Source: Aquimarina macrocephali JAMB N27 (lineage in GTDB: Bacteria; Bacteroidota; Bacteroidia; Flavobacteriales; Flavobacteriaceae). From it: 64,000 bases of DNA. Positions 7,766-16,544 of this stretch are shown one piece after another. The translations under genes and the position numbers were made by a program. The notes below the pieces were generated by a model. That model did no database searches and was not told where the DNA came from. It saw only the letters and a list, made by a program, of their open reading frames with translations. Within the stretch, counting starts at the first letter, position 1. Each line of letters begins with the position of its first letter. Where the stretch lies: assembly GCF_000520995.1 (NCBI RefSeq), contig NZ_JACA01000024.1:1-64000 (forward strand), given 5' to 3'.

Positions 7766-8403
7766 TTGTTAGGTTTGTGTTTTATTAAATGTAGACCGCT
7801 AGATAAAACCCAAGCAGCAATACTAAAAGTGAAAATTCTAAAGCCTGTTAGACTCGTAAATACAAATCCCGTTAATCCTCCAATGATTGCGAAGAGTGTA
7901 ATGAAAATACCCAAAAACCCAATCCATTTCGGGAATTTATCTTCAATTAATACTATAACGGAATATATAAGTATTGCAATACAGCAAGCGATAATGAAGA
8001 TATAATCTAGCGGAATATTAATCGAAAAACTGAAGTTGGTAATTGGCTTCAACATTTCCAAATTGTCATCTAATCTATTTGAATATTGATTTAGGAAATA
8101 GGGTAAAACGAGCCCGTTAAATAAAGCTGCAAGCATTGCAGCAATTAGTCCAAATGAGATGATGATAAATGCCAGAATAGAAAGTCTCCATTTATCTAAA
8201 ATACAAATTGTAAGTCCGTAAAAACCAAATAAAATAATAGGTAAACTAAATATAGCTAATGAATGAGCAATCATAATTGTTTTAGAAATTTTAATAATAT
8301 GCTCAATACCACCACCACTTGGATGTAACACCATTGTTATAATAATTAATAGTGTTCCAGAAATAAGTGAGATGCCAGTACTCTTGTAAAAATGATTTTT
8401 CAT
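7762..8403 (-). CDS. Seven-helix integral membrane protein, unknown function
   Basis: Starting at 8403 (MKNHFYKSTG) the protein has 213 residues and about six or seven membrane helices. A GGG motif follows the first helix (MVLHPSGGG). I prefer this start over the upstream in-frame ATG at 8430, which would add nine residues lacking family character. No catalytic residues were recognised; the layout resembles DUF4386-like membrane proteins but without a decisive motif. It overlaps the P-loop kinase gene by four bases and begins the accessory operon-like run. A Crp-like regulator gene lies directly upstream on the same strand. Confidence 0.6.
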   Translation of the reverse strand: MKNHFYKSTGISLISGTLLIIITMVLHPSGGGIEHIIKISKTIMIAHSLAIFSLPIILFGFYGLTICILDKWRLSILAFIIISFGLIAAMLAALFNGLVLPYFLNQYSNRLDDNLEMLKPITNFSFSINIPLDYIFIIACCIAILIYSVIVLIEDKFPKWIGFLGIFITLFAIIGGLTGFVFTSLTGFRIFTFSIAAWVLSSGLHLIKHKPNK

Positions 8404-8480
8404 TGAATTGATATTTAGTATGAAAAACAAATATCAAAGGTTCAAAGAAAATTATCACTTGATTGAAATCAAGAAATAAA

Positions 8481-9041
8481 TCACTTAATTCTTTTTCTTA
8501 CTCTACTTAACGTTTCTGGTGTAATTTTTAAGTAAGATGCTATTATTTTTTGTGGGAACTTATGAATAAGCTTAGGTTTACTTTTAAGCAGATGATTATA
8601 TTTTTCATCAGGCGTATTGTTGTTATCAAAAAAATCGATTCGTGATGTGGACTCTTCTAATATTTTACCCATTTGAAGAAAGCTTTGTGATAATCCAATT
8701 AATTTGTGCATTGATTCTATTGAAAGTTCATAGACAGAACTGTCTTCGAATGCTTGAATCGAATACTTGGATGGTGTTCTGGAAGTAAAACTTTTATGGC
8801 TTATTACCCAATCATTAGAAATGTAAAGGTCAATAAAATTTTTATCGAGGTTTGAGTCAGTATTATATTGATAAAGACTACCAGAAATCACAAAGTAAAC
8901 TGATGAACAAGTATCGCCTTTTTTTAATAAAAAACTATCTTTTTCAAGTTTCCTATATTGAAGCTCTTGCCTGAGAAGTGAAGATTCTTTTTCTGAAAAT
9001 TCTCCAGCTTTTTTAAGAAGTTCCAAAATTGATTCATCCAT
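8481..9041 (-). CDS. Crp/Fnr-family transcriptional regulator
   Basis: This 186-residue protein has an N-terminal cyclic-nucleotide-binding-type beta-roll (about residues 20-110: FLLKKGDTCSSVYFVISG). A dimer helix follows, then a C-terminal winged-helix remnant with IASYLKITPETLSRVRKRI as the recognition region. This shape is the common Bacteroidota Crp-like group. Key cAMP contacts are not conserved, so the effector is unknown. It lies upstream of the membrane protein and P-loop kinase genes in the same direction and may control them. A 59-bp element with an inverted repeat (9095-9153) sits in its promoter region. Confidence 0.85.
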   Translation of the reverse strand: MDESILELLKKAGEFSEKESSLLRQELQYRKLEKDSFLLKKGDTCSSVYFVISGSLYQYNTDSNLDKNFIDLYISNDWVISHKSFTSRTPSKYSIQAFEDSSVYELSIESMHKLIGLSQSFLQMGKILEESTSRIDFFDNNNTPDEKYNHLLKSKPKLIHKFPQKIIASYLKITPETLSRVRKRIK

Positions 9042-9094
9042 TAGTTCAATTATTTCTCGAAGTTGATTTTTTATATTACAGGTAATAACTAAAA

Positions 9095-9153
9095 ATAGTT
9101 ACCATAGTAATTACATTTCCTTTATAAGAGTAGCTAAATTAATAAATCTTTTA
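9095..9153. promoter_or_regulatory. Shared 59-bp element with GTTACCATAGTAA inverted repeat
   Basis: The core TAGTTACCATAGTAATTA is followed by a TATAAG-AGTAGCTAAATTAATAAATCTTTTA stretch. A near-identical arrangement is found at 63643-63707, in front of another minus-strand regulator gene. Here it lies about 55 bases upstream of the Crp-like gene start. An operator or a small mobile repeat are both possible; the conserved position before regulator genes favours regulation. Confidence 0.5.
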
Positions 9154-9236
9154 TGGCTTAAACCTTTTCTGTATCTGCTGATCAGATTACTAGTGGCATG
9201 CTTATTTTCAAGATCAAGTTTAGATACAATTTTGAT

Positions 9237-9815
9237 CTAAGTATGAGATACTTGATCTAAAAGTTTTTGTGTCGATAAAATTGTAGCAAATTCATCTTTT
9301 AGACTTGCTATTGCAGTATCATGGATTAATTGCGCATCGTAGTTTTGACCATTAGCACCTACTTTATTAAAAGTGGCAACAGCATCTTCTATCAAATAGG
9401 TCTTAAATCCAAAATTACCAGCCATTCTGGTCGTAGTAGATACACAATGATCTGTGGTTAATCCTATAATAACCAGAGTGTCTATGTTTTTTTGTTCTAA
9501 TTGTTCTTTAAGATTGGTCCCTATAAAAGCACTATTCACATCTTTTTCGATAACGGGTTCATGTGCTAGCGGAGTATTAAAATCCATAAATTCATTACCT
9601 ATATTACCTTTAGCCAGGGGAGAAGCTGGGGAAGTAGAACAGTGTTTGATATGAAATACAGGAAGATGATGTGCCCTCCAAAATACCAGGAGCTTCTCCA
9701 TATTGGTTTCTGCATCAGGATTGTTACGTTCTCCACCCCAATGTGCTATGTTTTCAAAACCTTTTTGAATATCTATTAATAATAATGCCGGGTTACCACT
9801 TTTTGATAGTTTCAT
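9237..9815 (-). CDS. Isochorismatase-family cysteine hydrolase
   Basis: The 192-residue protein shows the full catalytic set of the isochorismatase/nicotinamidase fold: Asp15 (LLIDIQKGF), Lys91 (VIEKDVNSAF) and Cys124 (TTDHCVSTT), with a cis-peptide region GLTTDH before the cysteine. Members hydrolyse small amides or act on isochorismate-like compounds. No metal-binding DxHxxH nicotinamidase motif was seen, so a nicotinamidase role is unlikely. It is cytosolic. It is monocistronic, between the LytTR pair and the Crp-like gene, both on the same strand. Confidence 0.88.
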   Translation of the reverse strand: MKLSKSGNPALLLIDIQKGFENIAHWGGERNNPDAETNMEKLLVFWRAHHLPVFHIKHCSTSPASPLAKGNIGNEFMDFNTPLAHEPVIEKDVNSAFIGTNLKEQLEQKNIDTLVIIGLTTDHCVSTTTRMAGNFGFKTYLIEDAVATFNKVGANGQNYDAQLIHDTAIASLKDEFATILSTQKLLDQVSHT

Positions 9816-9948
9816 AGTTAATTTATTACGTGTGCTTTCTAAAAAAGATATCTCAGTTTTACCCTAAATAGTATAGGTATGCCTTGTTTTTTTAGAGTTA
9901 TACTACGGTATTTACAAAGATAAATTTTATGGGTTAAGAATGATTAGA

Positions 9949-10662
9949 TTATAATTTTCTTTTACTAATCATTTCAAAAAAAGGTTTACGATACGTATCA
10001 CTTATGGGTAATGTCTTATTGTGAATATGAACATGTAAAGAATCTGTCTTGATAATGTGATTGATTGAAACAATATATGATTTATGAACCTTAATAAAGG
10101 TAGTAGAAGGGAGAGTGCTTTCTATATGTTTTAAGGTACTATATGTAATAATTTGATTATTCGATAAATGAATAGCTACATAATTTTTTAGGCCTTCTAT
10201 ATATAAGATATCATTTAGATATACTTTTTCATAATTGTTTTTACCATCGGTTTTTATAAATACGTATTCTTTTGTAGATACATTATTAGGAGAGAACTCT
10301 TCTTTTTGCTTTACCTTAAGAACAGCTTGGTAAAAACGATCGAATTCAAAAGGTTTTAATAAATAATCTACGGCATTTAGATCATATCCTTCTATAGCAA
10401 ATTGTGGATACGCTGTAGTAAAAATAATCTGTACTTTATCTTTGATGATTTTTGATAATTGAATACCGGATAAATCCGGCATCTGAATATCCAAAAAAAC
10501 TAAATCAATAGCATCGTTTTCGATATACTTTAGAGCTTCCAGAGCTTTTGTAGTACTGGCGATATGTTCTAAAAACGATACTTTTCCTACATAATTTTCT
10601 AACAAACGTATTGCTGGCGGTTCATCATCTACAATAAGACAACGTAATGATGATGTATTCAT
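9949..10662 (-). CDS. LytTR-family response regulator
   Basis: The 237-residue protein has an N-terminal receiver domain (DDEPP near residue 13, phospho-acceptor Asp58 in FLDIQMPD, the K in LLKPFEF) and a C-terminal LytTR DNA-binding domain (about 135-237: YIEGLKNYVAIH and FIKVHKSYIVSI). It is the intact counterpart of the truncated regulator at 14-319. Its start overlaps the kinase stop by four bases. Targets are unknown; the divergent genes at 11905 and 13379 are the natural candidates. Confidence 0.92.
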   Translation of the reverse strand: MNTSSLRCLIVDDEPPAIRLLENYVGKVSFLEHIASTTKALEALKYIENDAIDLVFLDIQMPDLSGIQLSKIIKDKVQIIFTTAYPQFAIEGYDLNAVDYLLKPFEFDRFYQAVLKVKQKEEFSPNNVSTKEYVFIKTDGKNNYEKVYLNDILYIEGLKNYVAIHLSNNQIITYSTLKHIESTLPSTTFIKVHKSYIVSINHIIKTDSLHVHIHNKTLPISDTYRKPFFEMISKRKL

Positions 10663-11702
10663 AGTGGTATTTTTAAATAAGCCTCAAAATAAGGTTTTTC
10701 TTCTTTACGGTATAGTATGAAATCATTTTTAAAAAGAGCGGTTAACCTTTTTTGGATACTTGAATATCCTACTCCTTGCTCTACATACTTTTCTGAAGTA
10801 GAAATTTTGTTTTTAGTGCTGATTTCAATAGCATTTGGAAGGATGGTTATTGTAATATTTGCCTTAGCAGATTTGTCATTAACGATCCCATGTTTAAACA
10901 CATTTTCTATAAAATGAATCAATAGCATGGCGGGCACCTCCTGATTTGTAACACTTCCATTTACCTGGTAGTCTACTGCCAGATTATCCTCATAACGTTT
11001 TTGAAAAAAGTAAATATAATCGGCAATAAACTTAAGATCCTTTTTTAGTAGTATTTTATCCTGTTGGGTTTCATAAGTCACAAATCGTAACAAATCCGAA
11101 AGCCTATGAATGTCTGCCGCGATTTTAGGCTGACTCTCTATAAGTAATTCTGAGTAAAAACTGTTAAGTGTATTAAAAAGGAAATGAGGTCCTAATTGTG
11201 ATTTAAGCAAGCTTAACTCTGCTTTTTTATTTTCAATTTTTAATTGATGAATCGCTTCTTTATGATCTACAAATCGAAAGAAAAGATATATGGCGGTACT
11301 AAACAACAAGCATTTTGAAGCATAGTATGAGTTATCAAATACATAGTACCCAAAATGGCGAAAGTTATCTCCATAATTATGCAACCCAGTAATAGAATAT
11401 AGTAGTACTTCTTCAAGAAGATAACGGATACCTGCAAATAAAAACACCAATATGATTACACCAATGATATATTGCATAATACGCTTTCGCGAAAGCATCA
11501 GTGGGCATAATACCTTATAATTAATCACATAAATACTAAAGAAAGTGATATACATTGTTATTCCAAACAAGTATATAGGGTAATCAAAATATTCTGCCCA
11601 ACTACTTTTTTGCTTGTAGATATAATCTCCATATAAATCCATTATAATAATTAATATGCCAAGCAGTATGTGATATCTCCAACGGTATTTAAATACGATC
11701 AT
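10659..11702 (-). CDS. LytS/YehU-type sensor histidine kinase
   Basis: This 347-residue protein has four N-terminal membrane helices (about 10-155), then a short coiled coil and the motif QLGPHFLFN with phospho-acceptor His173. Most relatives have N where this protein has G before PHFLFN. ATP-binding parts include LIHFIENVFKHG and GVGYSSIQKRL. It is the partner of the LytTR regulator encoded downstream with a four-base overlap. It is divergent from the gene for an EreA-like lipoprotein, sharing a 202-bp intergenic region in which I saw no clear operator. Confidence 0.9.
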   Translation of the reverse strand: MIVFKYRWRYHILLGILIIIMDLYGDYIYKQKSSWAEYFDYPIYLFGITMYITFFSIYVINYKVLCPLMLSRKRIMQYIIGVIILVFLFAGIRYLLEEVLLYSITGLHNYGDNFRHFGYYVFDNSYYASKCLLFSTAIYLFFRFVDHKEAIHQLKIENKKAELSLLKSQLGPHFLFNTLNSFYSELLIESQPKIAADIHRLSDLLRFVTYETQQDKILLKKDLKFIADYIYFFQKRYEDNLAVDYQVNGSVTNQEVPAMLLIHFIENVFKHGIVNDKSAKANITITILPNAIEISTKNKISTSEKYVEQGVGYSSIQKRLTALFKNDFILYRKEEKPYFEAYLKIPL

Positions 11703-11904
11703 AATTCAAAAATAGTATTTTGAATATTCAATTTATACGTTTCTGGTTACAATGCTCTTTTTCTTTATACAAACTCGGTAAACTGTACAACCAAATATCA
11801 AATAGTTCTTTTATCTGCCTTTTGTCCGGTAAATATCGGGATAGGTGTAAATCTGCTATTTGTTATACCGGTATCGTTTTAATTTGTTTTAAAATCGAAT
11901 AATA

Positions 11905-13194
11905 ATGAAATCATTTATCACACTTAGTATCATAGTCCTATTCTTTTCTTGTAAAGAGAAACCCATGGATAGTGTTGCGGTCAAAGTTGAGAAAACGAAT
12001 CCGGCACCTATTATAGATGCATCGTATATCGCCACAAAAACTAGATATTTTACAATTACAGATACGGCTATTGTTGGAGAAGGCCGTGCAATGCTGGAAC
12101 GTATTATTTCTAAATCACAGTTTGTGATGTTTGGTGAACGCCATGGCTCAAAAGCCACTTCGCAATTGATTACAAGACTCATCCCCATGTTACATAAAGC
12201 AGGATTTAATCACACTGCTTTTGAAGTAGGCCCTTACTCGGCAAAAAAACTGGTAGCACTTAGTACGCCACCATCAACGACAGTAGAGAATCTCAAACAG
12301 TTTACTACACAATATGCTCTCGAAGAAGATCATGAGATTCCGATTCCTTTCTTTGATGGTCTTGAGGATGCCTATTTCCTTCAGGCTATCCGAGAACGTG
12401 ATATGAATATCTGGGGACTTGATCAAGAATACTACTCGTCTACATTATTTTTTATGGATGAACTACTCACTTTTGTTACCGATAGTCCAGACTATGAAAC
12501 CATCAAATCAGAAAAAGAACAAGCATCAAAAATAATTGCCTCCTGGTATGTAAAAGATAATATACCAGATTCTAAAATTAGGCTTTTTGACGAAATCCAA
12601 AAAGAGCCTGTTGTACAGCAGTATTTAAGCCACTTTCGTGGAAACGAAAATACCAAAAAGATAGTTGAAGATTTAGAAATTAGCTGGGATATTTATACGC
12701 GTTGGCGAGAAGATTCACATGCAGATCGAATAAGCTATATGCGTAATAACTTTTTAACGAATTATAAAGAAGCATTACAAACAGAATTAAATCCTAAAGT
12801 GTTTCTAAAATTTGGAAATCTACATGCCTCAAAAATTTTAACTAATGGTTGTTATGACCTGGGAGATTTAGTTACTCAACTTGCTAAAGAGCAAGGCAGC
12901 AAAGCTACTATCATAAATACATGGCACCGTTATTATAGTAACGAAAAAGGAGAAGAACAAGATTACTTAGAAAAATACGCTTCTTACTATAAACGTCTTC
13001 GAGATTTTATGACCCTGGCAAAACGGGATCAATGGACCATCATTGATCTAGAAGCAATACGTAGTGATATCCAGGAAAGACGAATAGCTTTACCCGTAAA
13101 TGGTGATTATCATAAGATTAAGAGCCTGATTGATGGATATGATTATCAACTCATCCTACCCTTGGATAAAAGGGTTACACCAAATAAAAATTAA
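11905..13194 (+). CDS. Secreted lipoprotein with erythromycin-esterase/ChaN-like domain
   Basis: The 429-residue protein begins with a lipoprotein leader ending FFSCKEK. The core carries FGERHGSKATSQLI, in which the GExHG signature is shared by the EreA/ChaN/TraB-like superfamily, then AFEVGPYS, RERDMNIWGLDQEYYS, and a late KFGNLHASKIL, matching the spaced Glu/His metal or catalytic residues of EreA-like proteins. The fold assignment is fairly sure, but macrolide hydrolysis is not implied. It is followed after a MITE-like repeat by a second protein with a related layout (13379) and preceded by a divergent LytS/LytTR operon. Confidence 0.7.
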   Translation: MKSFITLSIIVLFFSCKEKPMDSVAVKVEKTNPAPIIDASYIATKTRYFTITDTAIVGEGRAMLERIISKSQFVMFGERHGSKATSQLITRLIPMLHKAGFNHTAFEVGPYSAKKLVALSTPPSTTVENLKQFTTQYALEEDHEIPIPFFDGLEDAYFLQAIRERDMNIWGLDQEYYSSTLFFMDELLTFVTDSPDYETIKSEKEQASKIIASWYVKDNIPDSKIRLFDEIQKEPVVQQYLSHFRGNENTKKIVEDLEISWDIYTRWREDSHADRISYMRNNFLTNYKEALQTELNPKVFLKFGNLHASKILTNGCYDLGDLVTQLAKEQGSKATIINTWHRYYSNEKGEEQDYLEKYASYYKRLRDFMTLAKRDQWTIIDLEAIRSDIQERRIALPVNGDYHKIKSLIDGYDYQLILPLDKRVTPNKN

Positions 13195-13198
13195 TACA

Positions 13199-13340
13199 AA
13201 CCAAAGTTCGACGTAAGGAAATGACGTCAATTCGAGTGATCTGATACTTCGATATAGCTCAGTACAGGCTAGAAGATTGTACTTCGGCAAGCTGAGCAGG
13301 ACTATAGAGAATAGTTATTTTATTATGTCGAACTCTGGTT
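13199..13340. repeat. 142-bp MITE-like element with terminal inverted repeats
   Basis: Ends 13199-13216 and 13323-13340 are inverted repeats of 18 bases with two mismatches (AACCAAAGTTCGAC against AACCAGAGTTCGAC at the core). Inside are two related direct units, ACTTCGATATAGCTCAG (from about 13247) and ACTTCGGCAAGCTGAGC (from about 13281). No open frame of note exists. It fills the gap between two genes of the same orientation. Confidence 0.6.
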
Positions 13341-13378
13341 ACAACACATCTATTCAATAATTTTAAAATAATACAATT

Positions 13379-14215
13379 ATGCGTAACCTCATTTTAATTT
13401 TAAGTACTGTATTCACTATATGTTTATCCTGTAAAGCTCAGGATCAAAAACCAGTTATTAGTATTTTGGGTATGATACATTTACATAACCCGGGAGCAGA
13501 TGAAGTAAATATGGATGTAGGGAATATACATTCTGATAAAAGACAAGCAGAATTAAAACAACTCATTGATTTAGTGGTCAGGTTTAAACCAACCAAAATT
13601 GCTATCGAAGCAACATTGGGTGATACTTTGTGGAGTCAGACATATTATACTAATTATCTAAATGATGTACTAGAAAAAGAAATGAACGAAGAAGATAAAT
13701 GGAGGATGTCTGGCGAAACTGTTCAGGTATCTTACCCTTTGGCAAAACAAATGGGACATGATAAACTATACCCCATAGATGCACATACAGAATTTGATAC
13801 AGCCCCTGTTTATGCTTACGCAGAACAAAATAATCAGGATGTACAATTAGCAGAGTTTAAAGAGTTGATTAGTAGTATGCAAAATGATATGAAATCCATA
13901 TCCGAAGGCTCTGTTTTAGATATTATAAAGTTTGCCAATTCTGATGAATTTGATAAAAATTACAATCAAACGTTTTATCTGAAGCATCTGGTCTCTTTTG
14001 GCAAGGAGGGTAATTATATAGGTACCGATGTGGTTTCAAAATGGTATTATAGAAATTTAAAGATCTTCACTAACCTTAACAGAATTGTTGAACCAACAGA
14101 TAGAGTTTTGGTCATTTATGGTGCTGGGCATAAAGATATCCTGGTTGACCTTATTAAAGATAGAGCAGATTGGGAGTATTATGATGTCAATAAATTACTA
14201 CATCACAAAAAATAA
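13379..14215 (+). CDS. DUF5694-family secreted protein (TraB/TIKI-like fold)
   Basis: The 278-residue product has a signal or lipoprotein leader ending CLSCKAQ. It then starts with the family pattern ISILGMIHLHNPGAD, followed by KPTKIAIEA and near the C-terminus VLVIYGAGHKDIL. The G-x-x-H, E and GAGH motifs parallel the TraB/PrgY/TIKI-like hydrolase group. No enzymatic role is established for this family. It may be cotranscribed with the EreA-like lipoprotein gene, although the repeat element separates them. Confidence 0.8.
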   Translation: MRNLILILSTVFTICLSCKAQDQKPVISILGMIHLHNPGADEVNMDVGNIHSDKRQAELKQLIDLVVRFKPTKIAIEATLGDTLWSQTYYTNYLNDVLEKEMNEEDKWRMSGETVQVSYPLAKQMGHDKLYPIDAHTEFDTAPVYAYAEQNNQDVQLAEFKELISSMQNDMKSISEGSVLDIIKFANSDEFDKNYNQTFYLKHLVSFGKEGNYIGTDVVSKWYYRNLKIFTNLNRIVEPTDRVLVIYGAGHKDILVDLIKDRADWEYYDVNKLLHHKK

Positions 14216-14313
14216 CAAGCTTCGCAAAGGGTTTACCATACACAAAGAAGGTATAAATTATAATAATTAGTACAATTTGCAAATAATGCTTAGTAACCTT
14301 TTTGGGTACGTGT

Positions 14314-14321
14314 TAAGTTTG
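14314..14321 (+). promoter_or_regulatory. Candidate -7 box of the metalloprotease gene
   Basis: TAAGTTTG matches the Bacteroidota sigma-A -7 consensus TAnnTTTG and lies about 95 bases before the protease ATG. No -33 TTG at normal distance was found, so the assignment is tentative. Confidence 0.3.
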
Positions 14322-14415
14322 TAACTTTATGATACACAAACTGTTTTGAGTTTTTATAATAGTGGTTCGGGGTCAGCCATTATCAATTAAAGATTCAAAT
14401 CTTAAAACCAAAAAA

Positions 14416-16512
14416 ATGAAACGTATATTAACAATCGCCATTGCCTTTTTTACGGTAATGAGCTTTGCGCAAACTCAACCACAAATACCCAGTGAACTAG
14501 TAGCCCAGCAAAAGTCCTCGGGCTCAAATTTTGAAAACACCGAACTTTTTACCGCAATTACTAAAAAAAGTAATTTACAAATTCCGAAAGAACTTAAGGA
14601 TTATGTGTTACTTTCTTTAGATCAAAGTAAAATGAAGTCTTTACAAGGCAATTTCCCGAGTACGATGAACTTAAGTATTCCGGGGCAGAAATCAGCAATG
14701 TCACTAGACCTTGTTAAAGTGAGCATTAGAACAGACGATTTCTCGGCTATAGATATGCCTTCGGGGAAGGTGCTTTCTCGTGATAACATAGCACACTACA
14801 GAGGTGTAGTAAAAGGCCAGATTAACTCTCTGGTGGCTATTAGTTTTTATGAAGATAAAGTATCTGGTTTTATTAGTATCGATGGTCAGGACGGTAATAT
14901 GGTAGTAGGACCTGTAAATAATAGTAAGAGTCATATCCTCTATAAGGATAAGGAAATTAGTTATTTATATGATTATTCCTGCCAGGTAGAGGACGATATA
15001 GAAAAAGGAGGATACACTATTGAAGAATTGGCTGATAACCCACAAAGTAAAGCAGCTGCAAAGTGTGTGAAAATATTCTTTGATATATGTACAGATATTG
15101 TAAGTGATAAGGGAGGAGCTCAGGCAGCTTCTAATTATATCGAAGCTGTATTTAATCAAGTAGCTGCGCTATATGCCAATGATCAGATATCTATTAAATT
15201 ATCGGGTACCAAAGCTTGGACTTCTAATCAACCATTTACCAACAATAGTCTTGATAGCTATATCAGCTATAAAAATCAAAACGGTATTAATGGAGATTTA
15301 GCACATATGGTGAATTATAGTTTTGGAGGCGGACTAGCAGGAGGAATCGGAACACTGTGTAACTCATCAAGAAAAGCTGCAGTTTCTGGTATCAAAGGTA
15401 GCTATCAAAATATACCTACCTATTCTTTTGATGTATTCTTAATATCTCATGAGACAGGACATAATGTAGGATCACGACATACACATGCATGTGTATGGAA
15501 TGGTAATAATACCGCAATAGATGGTTGTGCAGGTTTTACAGAAGGAAGTTGCTCGATACCAGGAAACCCTTCGGGAGGAGGAACCATTATGAGCTATTGC
15601 CCTAATACTAGTGTTGGAGTAAATTTCAACAAAGGATTTGGTTCGCAACCCGCTAATGTGATCCGTAATTATATTGCAGGATCAAGTTGTTTACAGACTT
15701 GTGACGGTGGCGGATGTAATACAGGAGATGCAGCAGCTGTTACATTTACTAATAATACAGATTGTACTTTAGAGTATTTCCAGAACAATTCTTTACAGGG
15801 ATCTGCCAATGCAGGAGGCTCGTATAATGCAAATACTACTATAGGAAGCGCATGGCAAGCCAAAAAAGCTTCGGGAGATGTAGTAGATAACTTTACTATT
15901 GCTTGTGGTCAAACGACCTATAATTCTTCAGGAAATTGTAGTAGTGGTGGCGGTAACTGTGATGGTGTAGCACCTTGGTCTTCTGGTACAGTTTATAATG
16001 TAGGAGATAGAGTAACCTATAATGGATCTTTGTATGAAAGAACAGCTACAGGATGGACTAATTTAGGACCATGTACTACAACAACCGATCCATGTGCAGG
16101 AGTAGCACCATATTCTTCTGGTACTGTATATAATGTGGGTGACCGTGTAACGTATAACGGATCTTTGTATGAAAGAACTGCTACAGGATGGACTAATTTA
16201 GGCACCTGTGGAGGAGCATTTGGTACTGCTTTCAAAGGAGATGGACCAGCAGGAGGGTTGCAATTTAAGGCATTCCCTAATCCAGCAAAAGATCTTTTAA
16301 ACCTAGAAATTAGTAATGCGAAATCTTCTTCTTCTCAAATCAGTATCAAAGATATGAACGGAAGAACATTAGAGGTCATAAATCTTAAAACACCTCCGGG
16401 AGGAAATGTAGTGAGAAAAACAGTAGATATTAGTAAGTTATCTACCGGTATCTATTTTGTACAAGTTACTACTAGTAGTAGAACGCTTACTCAAAAGATT
16501 TTTGTAAAATAA
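14416..16512 (+). CDS. Secreted M12B (reprolysin-like) metalloprotease with CBM repeats and T9SS sorting domain
   Basis: From the ATG at 14416 the product has 698 residues with a signal peptide ending SFAQT. The upstream start at 14362 adds a leader that would hide this signal. An N-terminal propeptide-like region precedes the metzincin zinc site HETGHNVGSRH (His345, Glu346, His349, His355), and a Met-turn-like GGTIMSYC follows about 45 residues later. Next come a small beta domain, two nearly identical chitin/carbohydrate-binding modules (from residues 515 and 560) and a C-terminal Por-type sorting domain with AFPNPAKDLLNLEI and GIYFVQV. It is exported by the type IX system and probably degrades proteins or glycoproteins outside the cell. 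A strong terminator follows. Confidence 0.9.
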   Translation: MKRILTIAIAFFTVMSFAQTQPQIPSELVAQQKSSGSNFENTELFTAITKKSNLQIPKELKDYVLLSLDQSKMKSLQGNFPSTMNLSIPGQKSAMSLDLVKVSIRTDDFSAIDMPSGKVLSRDNIAHYRGVVKGQINSLVAISFYEDKVSGFISIDGQDGNMVVGPVNNSKSHILYKDKEISYLYDYSCQVEDDIEKGGYTIEELADNPQSKAAAKCVKIFFDICTDIVSDKGGAQAASNYIEAVFNQVAALYANDQISIKLSGTKAWTSNQPFTNNSLDSYISYKNQNGINGDLAHMVNYSFGGGLAGGIGTLCNSSRKAAVSGIKGSYQNIPTYSFDVFLISHETGHNVGSRHTHACVWNGNNTAIDGCAGFTEGSCSIPGNPSGGGTIMSYCPNTSVGVNFNKGFGSQPANVIRNYIAGSSCLQTCDGGGCNTGDAAAVTFTNNTDCTLEYFQNNSLQGSANAGGSYNANTTIGSAWQAKKASGDVVDNFTIACGQTTYNSSGNCSSGGGNCDGVAPWSSGTVYNVGDRVTYNGSLYERTATGWTNLGPCTTTTDPCAGVAPYSSGTVYNVGDRVTYNGSLYERTATGWTNLGTCGGAFGTAFKGDGPAGGLQFKAFPNPAKDLLNLEISNAKSSSSQISIKDMNGRTLEVINLKTPPGGNVVRKTVDISKLSTGIYFVQVTTSSRTLTQKIFVK
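15958..16209 (+). repeat. Tandem carbohydrate-binding module repeat inside the protease gene
   Basis: Two units of about 39 codons with a 135-base period each encode C-x-GVAP(W/Y)SSGTVYNVGDRVTY ... ATGWTNLG-x-C. They match the ChtBD3/CBM5-12 type, with the conserved aromatic residues. The second unit differs at few positions, suggesting recent duplication or gene conversion. Confidence 0.75.
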
Positions 16513-16544
16513 TTTATAAATAATAATAAAAATTGACCCTAATT

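Noticed and set aside
3240-8403. Integron cassette array with classical attC sites
   Set aside because: The TGTTAGC-like motif recurs, but most sites do not fit GTTRRRY exactly, several intergenic gaps are too short for attC (for example the four-base overlap at 7762-7765), and no integrase is in the window. I report only a cassette-like pattern.
11720-11902. 60-codon plus-strand frame between the LytS and EreA-like genes
   Set aside because: It occupies the divergent promoter region, has no start context or homology signal, and its composition is not protein-like.
15958-16209. CRISPR-like repeat
   Set aside because: The two repeats are coding carbohydrate-binding modules with a 135-base period and only two units.
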